From Pseudescherichia vulneris NBRC 102420 (GTDB taxonomy: Bacteria > Pseudomonadota > Gammaproteobacteria > Enterobacterales > Enterobacteriaceae), in assembly GCF_000759795.1 (NCBI RefSeq), contig NZ_BBMZ01000008.1:372001-436000 (forward strand): a DNA stretch of 64,000 nucleotides, in the 5' to 3' direction. The stretch's first letter is position 1; each line of letters opens with the position of its first letter. Shown one piece after another: positions 18,059 to 27,131 of this stretch. Position numbers and translations under genes: made by a program. The notes under the pieces were generated by a model, which was not told where the DNA came from, did not search any database, and was given only the letters and a program-made list of their open reading frames with translations.

Positions 18059-18825
18059 TGCAGCTCTACTGGGTCGCGCTAAAGAGTATCTGGCACAAAG
18101 AGATCCAGCGCTTTATGCGCATCTGGATCCAGACCCTGGTTCCGCCAGTGATCACCATGACCCTCTATTTCATCATCTTCGGCAACCTGATCGGGTCGCG
18201 AATTGGTGAGATGCATGGCTTCACCTACATGCAGTTTATCGTTCCTGGCCTGATCATGATGGCGGTGATCACTAACGCCTACGCCAACGTGGCCTCGTCG
18301 TTCTTTAGCGCCAAGTTCCAGCGTAACATTGAGGAGCTGCTGGTGGCTCCGGTGCCTACCCACGTGATCATTGCCGGCTACGTCGGCGGCGGCGTGGCGC
18401 GCGGGCTGTGCGTCGGGGTGCTGGTCACGGCGGTATCGCTCTTCTTCGTGCCTTTCCAGGTGCATTCATGGCTGTTTGTTGGCCTGACGCTGCTGCTGAC
18501 GGCGGTGCTCTTCTCGCTGGCGGGCCTGCTGAACGCGGTATTTGCCAAAACCTTTGACGATATCAGCCTGATCCCGACTTTCGTGCTGACGCCGCTCACC
18601 TATCTGGGCGGGGTGTTCTACTCCCTGACCCTGCTGCCGCCGTTCTGGCAGGGGCTGTCGCACCTTAATCCGATCGTCTATATGATCAGCGGTTTCCGCT
18701 TCGGCTTCCTGGGGATTAGCGACGTGCCGCTGGTAATGACCGTCGGCGTGCTGGCGGTGTTTATCATTGGGTTCTACCTGCTCTGCTGGTATCTGATCCA
18801 GCGTGGACGTGGCCTGCGTAGCTAA
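18055..18825 (+). CDS. yadH: ABC-2 type transporter permease YadH
   Basis: 256 residues and six predicted membrane helices, with the ABC-2 family signature region near the C-terminus ([20 protein letters not shown]). It starts MM like E. coli YadH, with AAAGGAG upstream inside yadG. It is the membrane partner of YadG. The next gene, yadE, begins 5 bases after the stop, so the three probably form one operon with a cell-surface or envelope role. Confidence 0.95.
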   Translation: MMQLYWVALKSIWHKEIQRFMRIWIQTLVPPVITMTLYFIIFGNLIGSRIGEMHGFTYMQFIVPGLIMMAVITNAYANVASSFFSAKFQRNIEELLVAPVPTHVIIAGYVGGGVARGLCVGVLVTAVSLFFVPFQVHSWLFVGLTLLLTAVLFSLAGLLNAVFAKTFDDISLIPTFVLTPLTYLGGVFYSLTLLPPFWQGLSHLNPIVYMISGFRFGFLGISDVPLVMTVGVLAVFIIGFYLLCWYLIQRGRGLRS

Positions 18826-18830
18826 TCAAC

Positions 18831-20069
18831 ATGCTCATGCGTCTACTTCTGGCGCTGCTCCTGGTATGGAGCAGCGCCGCCTCCGCCCGCCTGTTGGATC
18901 AGGACTCCCCGGCTCGCTATATGCAGACCACCGAGGCCGCCGCCGTCTGGGCGCAGATTGGCGACCGGGTGATCAACGTCGGCTATCTGCAGGCGGGGCA
19001 GATTATTGCGGTGATGAGTGGGGAAGGGGACTACAGCGCCTTTCGCTTCGGCTTTGGCCGGGCCTTTATCGACAAAGGCCATCTGGAGCCGGTGCGCGGT
19101 AAAAAACGGGTGCAGGACCGGCTGGGGGATCTCAACAAGCCCCTCAGTAATCAGAACCTGATAACCTGGAAAGCGACCCCGCTCTACAGCGGACCTAACG
19201 TCAGAAGCGCACCTTTCGGCATGCTGGCGGAGAACCTGCGCTACCCCATCGTCGGCAAGCTGCGCGACGGGCTGAACCAGACCTGGTTCCAGATCCGCAT
19301 CGGCGACCGGCTGGCCTATATCAGCAGCCTGGATGCGCAGGAGGATCACGGCATCCCGGTGCTCACCTACCACCACATTCTGCGCGATGAAGAGAACACC
19401 CGTTTTCGCCACACCTCAACCACCACGTCGGTTCGGGCCTTCAGCAACCAGATGACCTGGCTGCGGGATCGGGGCTATACCACCCTGACGATGTATCAGC
19501 TGGAGGGCTACCTGAAGAACCGGCTCAACCTTCCGGCCCGCGCAGTGGTCATTACCTTTGACGACGGGCTGAAGTCGATCAGCCGCTATGCCTATCCCAT
19601 CCTCAAGCAGTACGGCTTTAAGGCGACCTCGTTCACCATCTCGTCGCGCATTAAAGCCTATCCGCAACGGTGGGACCCGACATCGTTACAGTTTATGAGC
19701 ATCTCCGAGCTGCGCGGCATTCAGGACGTGTTTGATATCCAGTCGCACACCCACTTTCTCCATCGGGTGGACGCCACGCGTCATCCCATTCTGCTCAGCC
19801 GCAGCTACCACATCATTGAGTTCGATTTTGCCCACTCGCGCCGGGCGCTGTCGCAGTTTAATCCGCACGTGGACTATCTCTCGTATCCCTTTGGCGGTTA
19901 CAACGAAAAAGCGATCGAGGCGGCGAGGGATGCCGGTTTTCATATGGCGGTAACAACGGTGAAGGGGAAGGTGAAGCCGGGGGATAATCCGTTCTTACTG
20001 AAGCGACTCTATATCTTAAGAACGGATTCATTAGAGACGATGGCACGGCTGGTCGGCAACCAGCCGTAG
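18831..20069 (+). CDS. yadE: Exported polysaccharide deacetylase family protein YadE
   Basis: 412 residues (E. coli 409). An N-terminal signal peptide is followed by an SH3-like region (about 30-155) and a NodB deacetylase domain from about residue 165. Metal-site motifs are visible: the TFDDG aspartates ([11 protein letters not shown]) and the HxxxH motif in [17 protein letters not shown] is the RxxY-like motif 3. It probably deacetylates an N-acetylated surface polysaccharide or peptidoglycan; the substrate is not known. Two in-frame ATGs (18831, 18837) are possible starts and neither has a strong Shine-Dalgarno. Co-transcription with yadGH is inferred from spacing. Confidence 0.92.
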   Translation: MLMRLLLALLLVWSSAASARLLDQDSPARYMQTTEAAAVWAQIGDRVINVGYLQAGQIIAVMSGEGDYSAFRFGFGRAFIDKGHLEPVRGKKRVQDRLGDLNKPLSNQNLITWKATPLYSGPNVRSAPFGMLAENLRYPIVGKLRDGLNQTWFQIRIGDRLAYISSLDAQEDHGIPVLTYHHILRDEENTRFRHTSTTTSVRAFSNQMTWLRDRGYTTLTMYQLEGYLKNRLNLPARAVVITFDDGLKSISRYAYPILKQYGFKATSFTISSRIKAYPQRWDPTSLQFMSISELRGIQDVFDIQSHTHFLHRVDATRHPILLSRSYHIIEFDFAHSRRALSQFNPHVDYLSYPFGGYNEKAIEAARDAGFHMAVTTVKGKVKPGDNPFLLKRLYILRTDSLETMARLVGNQP

Positions 20070-20072
20070 CGA

Positions 20073-20453
20073 TTAGGCAACCTGCACCGGCACCGCTTTT
20101 GCTTTGCGGGTCATCTCGTTGTCGCCGTCGAAGTAGGCCACCTTCGGCTGCCAGCTGCGGGCCTGCTCGTCCGGCATCGTCACGTAGGTGGCGATGATCA
20201 GGATGTCGCCCACGTCGGCACAGTGGGCCGCTGCGCCGTTGACCGAGATGATTTTCGAGCCGCGCTCGCCGGCAATCGCATAGGTGGAGAAGCGCTTGCC
20301 GTTGGTCACGTTGTAAATATCGATGGCTTCGTATTCCAGAATACCAGCCGCCTCAAGGAAATCCTGGTCAATAGCGCAGGAGCCTTCATAGTGCAGGTCT
20401 GCCTGAGTCACTTTGACGCGGTGGAGCTTGCCTTGCAGCATAGTGCGGATCAT
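20073..20453 (-). CDS. panD: Aspartate 1-decarboxylase proenzyme
   Basis: Makes beta-alanine for pantothenate. 126 residues, as in E. coli. Self-cleavage between Gly24 and Ser25 (HYEGSCAID) yields the pyruvoyl enzyme. Lys9, Tyr58 and the [11 protein letters not shown] loop are in place. It lies 65 bases downstream of panC with no gene between; E. coli K-12 has yadD (Rpn family) at this point, which is absent here. Confidence 0.97.
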   Translation of the reverse strand: MIRTMLQGKLHRVKVTQADLHYEGSCAIDQDFLEAAGILEYEAIDIYNVTNGKRFSTYAIAGERGSKIISVNGAAAHCADVGDILIIATYVTMPDEQARSWQPKVAYFDGDNEMTRKAKAVPVQVA

Positions 20454-20518
20454 AACGTCTACCTTTGTGCTTGTGTTGGCCCGGCCGCCTGCGCCGCCGG
20501 GAGTAAAATGTCAGAGCA

Positions 20519-21385
20519 TTAAACCGCTGGCGGCGGGGTCAGCTCTACCGTCACGTTGTCGATGAGGCGCGCCTGACCAAGCCATGCCGCCATCAGGATC
20601 ACCGCCCGCTGGCTGGCATCGGTCAGCGCCAGCAGCGTGTCGGCATCGCGGATCTGGATCTCATCGGTACGAAAACCGGCTTCATCCAGCGCCTGTCCGG
20701 CCTCGGCAATCATCTCCTCCAGCTGGCGATTGCCTGCCCGCAGCTTCGCCGCCAGGGCGTTCATCTCTTTGCTCAGGGCCGGGGCAATCTTACGCTGCTC
20801 CGCCGTGAGGTAGCCGTTGCGCGAGCTGAGCGCCAGACCGTCTTTGGCGCGCACCGTCGGCACGCCAACGATGTCGATGTCGTAGCCCATGTCGGCCACC
20901 ATCTTGCGGATCACCGCCAGCTGCTGGAAGTCTTTCTCACCAAAGCAGGCGACGTCCGGCTGGACCAGGTTAAACAGCTTGCTGACGATGGTCGCTACGC
21001 CACGGAAATGACCCGGACGGCTTGCACCTTCCAGCATGGTAGAGAGGCCAGGAACGTCAACGTAGGTCTGCTCACCGGTGCCCTGGGGGTAGACCTGATC
21101 GGCGGCAGGGGCGAAGACAAAATCCACCTTACGCTTGTTCAGCTTCTCGCAATCCTCCTGCAGGGTGCGCGGGTAGCGCTGCAGATCGTCAGGGCGATCA
21201 AACTGCATGGGATTAACAAAGATGCTCACCACCACCACATCAGCGTGGGTTTTCGCTTCGTCAACCAGCTGCATATGGCCATCGTGCAGGTTGCCCATGG
21301 TCGGCACCAGCGCAACGCGCTGGCCCTCACGGCGCAGTCGGCGGATGTGCTGGCGCAGCAGCGGCAGGGTTTCAATAATCAACAC
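20519..21385 (-). CDS. panC: Pantothenate synthetase
   Basis: ATP-dependent condensation of pantoate with beta-alanine. 288 residues (E. coli 283), with a slightly longer Ala/Pro-rich C-terminus. The nucleotide-binding HIGH-type motif ([14 protein letters not shown]) and KMSKS-like region ([10 protein letters not shown]) are intact. It starts 11 bases after the panB stop, so panB-panC are co-transcribed. Confidence 0.97.
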   Translation of the reverse strand: MLIIETLPLLRQHIRRLRREGQRVALVPTMGNLHDGHMQLVDEAKTHADVVVVSIFVNPMQFDRPDDLQRYPRTLQEDCEKLNKRKVDFVFAPAADQVYPQGTGEQTYVDVPGLSTMLEGASRPGHFRGVATIVSKLFNLVQPDVACFGEKDFQQLAVIRKMVADMGYDIDIVGVPTVRAKDGLALSSRNGYLTAEQRKIAPALSKEMNALAAKLRAGNRQLEEMIAEAGQALDEAGFRTDEIQIRDADTLLALTDASQRAVILMAAWLGQARLIDNVTVELTPPPAV

Positions 21386-21396
21386 GCGTAGGCTCC

Positions 21397-22188
21397 TTAG
21401 TGAAAACTGTGCTCTTCGCCGGGGTAGGTCCCCGCTTCGACTTCGCTCACGTACTGGCGCACGGCAGCGCGCATGTCGCCCGTACCGGCCAGGAAATTCT
21501 TGGCAAATTTAGGAATATGACCGCCGGTGATGCCAAACGCATCGTGCATCACCAGGATCTGGCCGTCGGTGACGTTGCCGGCGCCGATGCCGATCACCGG
21601 AATAGTCAGCGCCTCGGTAATACGCTTCGCCAGCGCAACCGGCACGCACTCCAGGACCAGCAGCTGTGCGCCAGCCGCCTCTAACGCCAGGGCGTCATCA
21701 AACAGCGTCTGGGCCGCGTCGCCGCGTCCCTGCACCTTGTAGCCGCCGAAGACGTTTACCGACTGCGGGGTTAACCCCAGGTGGCCGCACACCGGCACGG
21801 CGCGCTCGGTGAGCATGTTAACCGTCTCGGCCAGCCAGCGGCCGCCTTCGATTTTAACCATGTTGGCCCCGGCGCGCATCACCGTGGCGGCGTTGGCAAA
21901 GGCCTGTTCAGGGGTGGCGTAGGCCATAAAGGGCAGGTCGGCGAGCAGCAGGCAGTTCGGTGCGCCACGGCGTACGCTCTGGGTATGGTAGGCGATATCC
22001 GCGACCGTGACCGGCAGGGTGGAGTCATGACCTTGTACCGTCATCCCTAACGAGTCGCCGACCAGCATGACGTTAATGCCCTCTTCGGCAAAAAGCTTGG
22101 CGAAGCTGTAGTCATACGCGGTGATGGTGGCAAAGCGTTTCTGTTCCTGCTTGCACTTTTGCAGCCAGGAGAGGGTGGTTGGTTTCAT
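21397..22188 (-). CDS. panB: 3-methyl-2-oxobutanoate hydroxymethyltransferase
   Basis: First committed step of pantothenate synthesis; it transfers a hydroxymethyl group from methylene-THF to ketoisovalerate. 263 residues from the ATG at 22188 ([11 protein letters not shown]), which has AGGAAA upstream; an in-frame ATG at 22212 adds eight unrelated residues. GDSLGM, the metal/ketoacid-binding Asp residues, and the catalytic Glu region ([11 protein letters not shown]) are conserved. In E. coli K-12 a fimbrial cluster separates panB from folK; here only about 95 bases do. Confidence 0.97.
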   Translation of the reverse strand: MKPTTLSWLQKCKQEQKRFATITAYDYSFAKLFAEEGINVMLVGDSLGMTVQGHDSTLPVTVADIAYHTQSVRRGAPNCLLLADLPFMAYATPEQAFANAATVMRAGANMVKIEGGRWLAETVNMLTERAVPVCGHLGLTPQSVNVFGGYKVQGRGDAAQTLFDDALALEAAGAQLLVLECVPVALAKRITEALTIPVIGIGAGNVTDGQILVMHDAFGITGGHIPKFAKNFLAGTGDMRAAVRQYVSEVEAGTYPGEEHSFH

Positions 22189-22282
22189 AGCGTTTCCTGA
22201 TGGAGCCTTCAACTTTCCGGCATTTTATCAGTAACGTCAGGGCGGACAATGATTTTCAGCAGGTTTACGAGGCGGAGTGGTA

Positions 22283-22762
22283 TTACCAGCTCGCCGGTTT
22301 TGCTGCGCCGAGGCGCGCAAGCACGCTGGCAAGCGTCTCGCCGTCGGGGAAACGCAGTTCAGGCGCGATCTCAAACAGCGGCCAGAGCATAAAACCACGG
22401 TTTTTCATATCGTAGTGAGGGACGGTGAGGCGCGGGGTGGAGAGCGTCTCATCGCCGAACAGCATGATATCGAGATCCAGCGTGCGCGGTCCCCAGCGCT
22501 CTGCTTTACGCACCCGGCCCTGGTCCAGCTCAATACGCTGGGTGTGATCCAGCAGGGATTCAGGCGCCAGCGAGGTCTCCAGCGCCACGGCGGCGTTAAG
22601 GTAGTCGGGCTGATCCTGCGGACCCAGCGGCGGCGTGCGGTAGAAGCCGGAGACGGCGACAATCCGGCTATCGGGGAGGGTTCCCAGCGCCGCGATTGCC
22701 GCATTAACCTGGGTCAGAGGTGACGCCAGGTTACTGCCAAGAGCGATATAGACCAGCGTCAT
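22283..22762 (-). CDS. folK: HPPK, 6-hydroxymethyl-7,8-dihydropterin pyrophosphokinase
   Basis: Folate synthesis: it transfers pyrophosphate from ATP to hydroxymethyldihydropterin. 159 residues, exactly the E. coli length. Signature [13 protein letters not shown] with the two Mg-binding aspartates, and the pterin-binding [18 protein letters not shown], are visible. Its ATG overlaps the pcnB stop by 4 bases (ATGA), so it is translated from the pcnB transcript. Confidence 0.97.
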   Translation of the reverse strand: MTLVYIALGSNLASPLTQVNAAIAALGTLPDSRIVAVSGFYRTPPLGPQDQPDYLNAAVALETSLAPESLLDHTQRIELDQGRVRKAERWGPRTLDLDIMLFGDETLSTPRLTVPHYDMKNRGFMLWPLFEIAPELRFPDGETLASVLARLGAAKPASW

Positions 22763-24156
22763 GCACTGCCTTCGCGACGCGGGGCGCGCTTACGCGGGCG
22801 GCGATGGCGACGGCGGGCCTCGGGCTCGTCGTCCAGCACGTCAAGCATGCCTTTCTGCGCGGGCGGCGCGGCCACCTGAAACTCGCCCCACCACTGCACC
22901 AGACGTTGCAGTTCGTGGTTGCCCTCGATCTCGGCCCGCAGGGCGAGCAGATCGTAAGCGGCGCGGAATTTCGGATGCTCCATCAGCTTCCAGGCGCGTT
23001 TACCCTGACGACGGGACATGCGCAGCTGCAGCTGCCAGATATCGCGTACCAGGGTGGTGATCCGTTTCGGGATCGCCAGCGTACGGCAGGCTTCGTCCAG
23101 CACGTCGTTCATCGCCAGCGCGAAGGCGTCGTGATAGGTCAGGCCGCTCTCCTGGGCGATCTTCTGCGCGGTCTCCAGCTGCGGATACCAGAGCATAGCG
23201 GCAAACAGGAACGCCGGATTGACGCGCATGTCGTTCTGAATGCGGGTATCGGTGTTCTTCAGCACCAGGTTGATGATCCGCTCCATCGACGAATCGCCCT
23301 TCTCGGTGAAGAAGCGCGTGATGGTTGGGAACAGGGGCTGGAACAGGCTGTACTCGCGCAGCAGCTGATAGGTGTCAAAACCGTTGCCTGCCTGCAGCAG
23401 CTTCAGCGACTCTTCAAACAGGCGCGCCGGCGGCACGTCGTTGATCAGCGTCGCGAGACGGGCGATCGGCTCGGCGGTCTCCGGGCTGATGCGCATATGC
23501 AGCTTGGCGGCAAAGCGTACCGCGCGCAGCATCCGCACCGGATCTTCCCGATAGCGGGTCTCCGGGTTACCGATCAGGCGGATAACACCCTCTTCAAGAT
23601 CCTGCATCCCGCCGACGTAGTCACGCACGGAAAAATCGGCGACGCTGTAGTAGAGGCTGTTGATGGTGAAGTCGCGGCGCTGGGCGTCGTCTTCAATCGA
23701 ACCGAAGATGTTGTCACGCAGCAGCATGCCGTTCTGGCCGCGCTGGGAGGTGGTGCGGTCGGCAGGCTGATCTTCGTGATGACCGCGGAAGGTGGCCACC
23801 TCGATGATCTCTGGACCAAACATCACGTGCGCGAGACGGAAACGACGGCCTACCAGGCGGCAGTTGCGGAACAGCTTGCGCACCTGATCCGGCGTGGCGT
23901 TGGTCGTGACGTCAAAATCTTTCGGTTTTTTGCCTAACAGCAGATCGCGGACGCCGCCGCCTACAAGGTAGGCTTCATAGCCCGCTTTGTTCAGACGGTA
24001 CAGCACCTTGAGGGCATTTTCACTGATATCTTTGCGGGAAATTGTGTGCTGCTCGCGCGGAATAACCGTCATTCGCGGCTGGGCGATGACCTCCTCGGCC
24101 ATGCTTTCCTCGCGGCTTAACACCTTGCGGCAAAAATTAGCGACTCGGGTAAAAAT
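22759..24156 (-). CDS. pcnB: Poly(A) polymerase I, AUU start codon
   Basis: Adds poly(A) tails to RNA 3' ends and promotes decay, including of RNA I-type antisense RNAs that set ColE1 plasmid copy number. The E. coli gene starts at a rare AUU, and the same signal is here: GAGGTG at 24161-24166, then ATT at 24156-24154 opening [14 protein letters not shown]. That start gives 465 residues, the E. coli length; upstream starts would add residues without homology. The catalytic [10 protein letters not shown] and the Asp80/Asp82 pair (KDFDVTT) are intact, with an Arg/Lys-rich C-terminal tail. The AUU start keeps expression low through IF3 discrimination (known for E. coli). Confidence 0.95.
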   Translation of the reverse strand: MFTRVANFCRKVLSREESMAEEVIAQPRMTVIPREQHTISRKDISENALKVLYRLNKAGYEAYLVGGGVRDLLLGKKPKDFDVTTNATPDQVRKLFRNCRLVGRRFRLAHVMFGPEIIEVATFRGHHEDQPADRTTSQRGQNGMLLRDNIFGSIEDDAQRRDFTINSLYYSVADFSVRDYVGGMQDLEEGVIRLIGNPETRYREDPVRMLRAVRFAAKLHMRISPETAEPIARLATLINDVPPARLFEESLKLLQAGNGFDTYQLLREYSLFQPLFPTITRFFTEKGDSSMERIINLVLKNTDTRIQNDMRVNPAFLFAAMLWYPQLETAQKIAQESGLTYHDAFALAMNDVLDEACRTLAIPKRITTLVRDIWQLQLRMSRRQGKRAWKLMEHPKFRAAYDLLALRAEIEGNHELQRLVQWWGEFQVAAPPAQKGMLDVLDDEPEARRRHRRPRKRAPRREGSA

Positions 24157-24211
24157 AGTGCACCTCGGTTGTATCAGTCTTAACGACAAAAAAATTGCGG
24201 CTAATCATAGC

Positions 24212-25108
24212 TCAGAGTGGGGCATTTAGGAATGCCGGATTGATCTGCGCTGTCTCAGGAACCCGTGACAGATCCCACTTCTCTACCGCACGCGCCAGCA
24301 GGGCCCCGGTGGGCAAATCCTGCCAGTTACTTGTTACATCCTGATTGAGAAATTGTAAAGCACGGATCAGCGTCGGCCGCGGATCGCCTTCCGGCAGCGG
24401 TGGGGCATGATTCTGCTTGGAGAGCTTGTTGCCGTCGCTGTTCATCGCCAGCGGCAGGTGAACGTAGTCAGGCGGCTGCCAGCCAAGCTGCTGGTAGAGC
24501 GAAATCTGCCGCACCGTGGGGGCGATCAGATCCGCGCCGCGCACGATCTCGGTCACGCCCTGAAAATGATCGTCCACTACCACGGCCAGGTTATAGGCAA
24601 ACAGGCCATCCCGACGGTGGATAATAAAATCCTCTCGCGCCAGGGCCTCATCAGCGTAGAGGTCGCCGCGCAGCCGGTCGCGAAAGTGCAGCACTGGCTG
24701 ATGCTGCCACAGACGCAGGGCGGCGTTCTCCGGGCCGTTATCGCGCAGGCGACAGTGGCCGTCATACACCCCGCCAATGCTCTGAATACGCGCCCGCGTG
24801 CAGGTGCAGTAGTAGCTCAGCCCGCGCTGGCGTAGATCATTCAGCGCCTCGCGGTAGGCCTCATGCCGCTGGGACTGCCAAAGCACCTCACCGTCCCAAT
24901 GCAGGCCGTAGCGATCGAGCTGGCGCAGAATAGTGTCGGCCGCGCCGGGTACTTCTCTGGGCGGATCGATATCCTCAATGCGTACCCGCCACGTCCCGCG
25001 CTGGGCACGAGCCTGTAAATAGCTGCCAAGGGCGGCTATCAGCGAACCAAAATGGAGTTCACCGGAAGGCGATGGCGCAAAGCGCCCAATATAGTGTGAT
25101 TCTGGCAT
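24212..25108 (-). CDS. gluQ: Glutamyl-Q tRNA(Asp) synthetase
   Basis: Truncated glutamyl-tRNA synthetase paralogue that attaches glutamate to queuosine in tRNA(Asp) and has no anticodon domain. The ATG at 25108 ([16 protein letters not shown]) gives 298 residues, equal to E. coli; a TTG four codons upstream is possible. HIGH-like motif ([12 protein letters not shown]), zinc cysteines ([10 protein letters not shown] and YDGHC) and KMSKS-like KLSKQ are present. It is downstream of dksA past a hairpin, as in E. coli and Shigella, where read-through of that hairpin controls it. Confidence 0.95.
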   Translation of the reverse strand: MPESHYIGRFAPSPSGELHFGSLIAALGSYLQARAQRGTWRVRIEDIDPPREVPGAADTILRQLDRYGLHWDGEVLWQSQRHEAYREALNDLRQRGLSYYCTCTRARIQSIGGVYDGHCRLRDNGPENAALRLWQHQPVLHFRDRLRGDLYADEALAREDFIIHRRDGLFAYNLAVVVDDHFQGVTEIVRGADLIAPTVRQISLYQQLGWQPPDYVHLPLAMNSDGNKLSKQNHAPPLPEGDPRPTLIRALQFLNQDVTSNWQDLPTGALLARAVEKWDLSRVPETAQINPAFLNAPL

Positions 25109-25130
25109 GTCGGCAGGCAAGAGATAACAG

Positions 25131-25149
25131 GGCGGGAGAGACTCCCGCC
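25131..25149 (-). terminator. Hairpin between dksA and gluQ
   Basis: An 8-bp perfect stem (GGCGGGAG with CTCCCGCC, 3-base loop) starts 28 bases after the dksA stop on the minus strand. There is no strong T-run, so partial read-through into gluQ is expected. Confidence 0.65.
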
Positions 25150-25176
25150 ACAGAGAACGGTGCGAAAACGTCGGGC

Positions 25177-25632
25177 TTAGCCCGCCATCTGTTTTTCGCG
25201 GATTTCAGCCAGTGTTTTGCAGTCAATGCACAGGTCGGCTGTCGGACGTGCTTCCAGACGACGAATGCCAATCTCAACACCGCAGGATTCGCAGAAGCCA
25301 AAATCTTCGTCTTCTACTTTCTTCAGCGTTTTCTCGATCTTTTTAATCAGTTTACGCTCGCGGTCACGGTTACGCAGTTCGAGGCTAAACTCCTCTTCCT
25401 GGGCGGCTCTGTCAACCGGATCCGGGAAGTTAGCAGCTTCATCCTGCATATGGGTGACGGTGCGATCGACTTCATCCCTGAGTTGATTACGCCACGCTTC
25501 AAGAATACGCTTGAAGTGCGCCAGCTGGGCTTCGTTCATATACTCTTCGCCCGGCTTCTCCTGATACGGCTCCACGCCAGCAATGGCGAGAATACTCAGG
25601 GACGATGTTTTACGGTTTTGCCCTTCTTGCAT
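25177..25632 (-). CDS. dksA: RNA polymerase-binding transcription factor DksA
   Basis: Acts with ppGpp to inhibit rRNA promoters and activate amino-acid promoters by entering the RNA polymerase secondary channel. The ATG at 25632 with AAGGAG upstream gives 151 residues, nearly identical to E. coli. The coiled coil (about 33-109) holds the tip [11 protein letters not shown] with the key aspartates; the zinc finger CESCG and CIDCK carries four cysteines. An in-frame ATG six codons upstream is rejected. Confidence 0.98.
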   Translation of the reverse strand: MQEGQNRKTSSLSILAIAGVEPYQEKPGEEYMNEAQLAHFKRILEAWRNQLRDEVDRTVTHMQDEAANFPDPVDRAAQEEEFSLELRNRDRERKLIKKIEKTLKKVEDEDFGFCESCGVEIGIRRLEARPTADLCIDCKTLAEIREKQMAG

Positions 25633-25808
25633 GTTGCTTCTCCTTAACACGCACTATCGATCCCCGTGTTCGGGGGAAAAATCAGGCCGCTATAAATAGC
25701 AGATGCTTTTCCGGATAGCAATTATCTAAACGTAACACTTGACAACCCTGTGAGGAAAAGCGTATTTGCGCACGTAGACCAGAATGCTATCTGGCTGGTC
25801 GCCGGTCC

Positions 25809-26513
25809 TTAGCTTTCATAAGGTAAAGGCGATCTAAGACTTATTTCTTCGGCAGAAAGTTCCGCTTTGTAAATCAGAATTTCTACCCCCTGCCGCTGCG
25901 CTTCTTCTAAAAGCTGTGCGTATTTTGCATCAATATGGCGCGCCGGCGAGAAACGTTCAATGGCGGAGTGCAATACGGTAAACAGCATCACCGCCCGATC
26001 CCCACTGGCTGCCACGCTCATTAACTCCCGCAGATGCTTCTGCCCGCGAAGAGTCACTGCATCGGGAAAATAGCCGTATCCCTTGTCGGCAAGCGTGACC
26101 GATTTCACTTCAATATAGCAGTTGCGGCGTGCCTCCGCCTGCAACATAAGGTCTATTCTGCTATTTTCGGAGCCGTATTTTACTTCACTTTTCAGCACGC
26201 TATAGCCCTGCAGCTCAGGGATGACGCCGGAAAGAATCGCCTCTTTCGCCAGCGTGTTGGCCCGTAATGTGTTGACGCAAATAAACGTGCCATTTTGCGT
26301 CTGGGTGATCTCCCAGGTGTGCGGATACTTACGCTTTGCGCTGTCGGAGGTGGAGTACCAGACGGTGTCGCCGGGCGTAGCGCAGCCGGTCATCGCCCCG
26401 GTATTAGGGCAGTGCAGCGTCAGGGCCGTGCCGTCCGGGGTAATCACATCCGCCAGAAAACGCTTGTAGCGCTGCACCAGGGTGGCAGGCCGTAACGAAG
26501 GGGAGAACTGCAT
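25809..26513 (-). CDS. sfsA: SfsA DNA-binding / sugar fermentation stimulation protein
   Basis: 234 residues, as in E. coli. Its overproduction stimulates maltose genes in crp* strains, but its native role is not settled; structural relatives are nuclease-like. The core PGTIFICVNT-type region ([18 protein letters not shown]), [12 protein letters not shown] and YIEVKSVTL are visible. It follows thpR by 9 bases, so the two form an operon. The dksA promoter region (25633-25808) lies downstream. Confidence 0.95.
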   Translation of the reverse strand: MQFSPSLRPATLVQRYKRFLADVITPDGTALTLHCPNTGAMTGCATPGDTVWYSTSDSAKRKYPHTWEITQTQNGTFICVNTLRANTLAKEAILSGVIPELQGYSVLKSEVKYGSENSRIDLMLQAEARRNCYIEVKSVTLADKGYGYFPDAVTLRGQKHLRELMSVAASGDRAVMLFTVLHSAIERFSPARHIDAKYAQLLEEAQRQGVEILIYKAELSAEEISLRSPLPYES

Positions 26514-26522
26514 CAGAACCTC

Positions 26523-27053
26523 TTATTCAGCAAGCCGCCAGCTCTCCAGCGGCGTATAACGGGTGCGCCCCCGGGAAAACTGCGACTCATAAAGCACAAA
26601 TTCGTTAACGGGAAAGGACCAGCTAAACCCCGGCGGCGGAATAGCCACCGCGTGGCTGGCGTTGCGCAGCAGCGTCACGTGGGGATGAAACGGCTGTGGG
26701 CTTTGGTAGCAGCCGCTGCGGGCGGCTTGGGCGCGCAGCAGGTTGGCCAGCTGCAACAGGCCGCGCGGCGGCTGACGCGTGCCGAGCCAGACTACCCGCG
26801 AGCGCAGCCACTGTCCGGCATCGTCCAGGGTCAAGGTAAAGCCGGGCTGACGGATGCGTCCGGCAAGCTGGCTCAGGGCGCGTTGCTTCTCCTCGCCGAC
26901 CTCGCCGAGAAACGCTAGCGTCACGTGAAGATTCGCCGCCTCAATAGGACGTCCGGCCTCCGGGGCAAAGTGGGCCGCCCGCCAGTGGATAATTTGCTGC
27001 TGGATCTCGCCGGGCAGCGCAACGGCGAAAAACAGCCTTTTTGGCTCAGACAT
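26523..27053 (-). CDS. thpR: RNA 2',3'-cyclic phosphodiesterase ThpR (LigT)
   Basis: 2H-family enzyme that opens 2',3'-cyclic phosphates and can also join tRNA halves with 2'-5' bonds in vitro. The ATG at 27053 gives 176 residues, equal to E. coli; a longer frame to 27251 would run antisense into hrpB. The two catalytic HxT motifs are visible (NLHVTLAFLG and PHVTLL). It is divergent from hrpB; the two starts are 78 bases apart. Confidence 0.95.
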   Translation of the reverse strand: MSEPKRLFFAVALPGEIQQQIIHWRAAHFAPEAGRPIEAANLHVTLAFLGEVGEEKQRALSQLAGRIRQPGFTLTLDDAGQWLRSRVVWLGTRQPPRGLLQLANLLRAQAARSGCYQSPQPFHPHVTLLRNASHAVAIPPPGFSWSFPVNEFVLYESQFSRGRTRYTPLESWRLAE

Positions 27054-27131
27054 AAGCGATACTCGGTAATGATTTACGGCGATGCTACAATGCTCGCCGT
27101 TGAAATGAAAGTTAACCCCCTGGAGCCATGC

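Noticed and set aside
22720-23937. Open frame of 405 codons opposite pcnB
   Set aside because: Antisense to a well-supported gene; no initiation signal.
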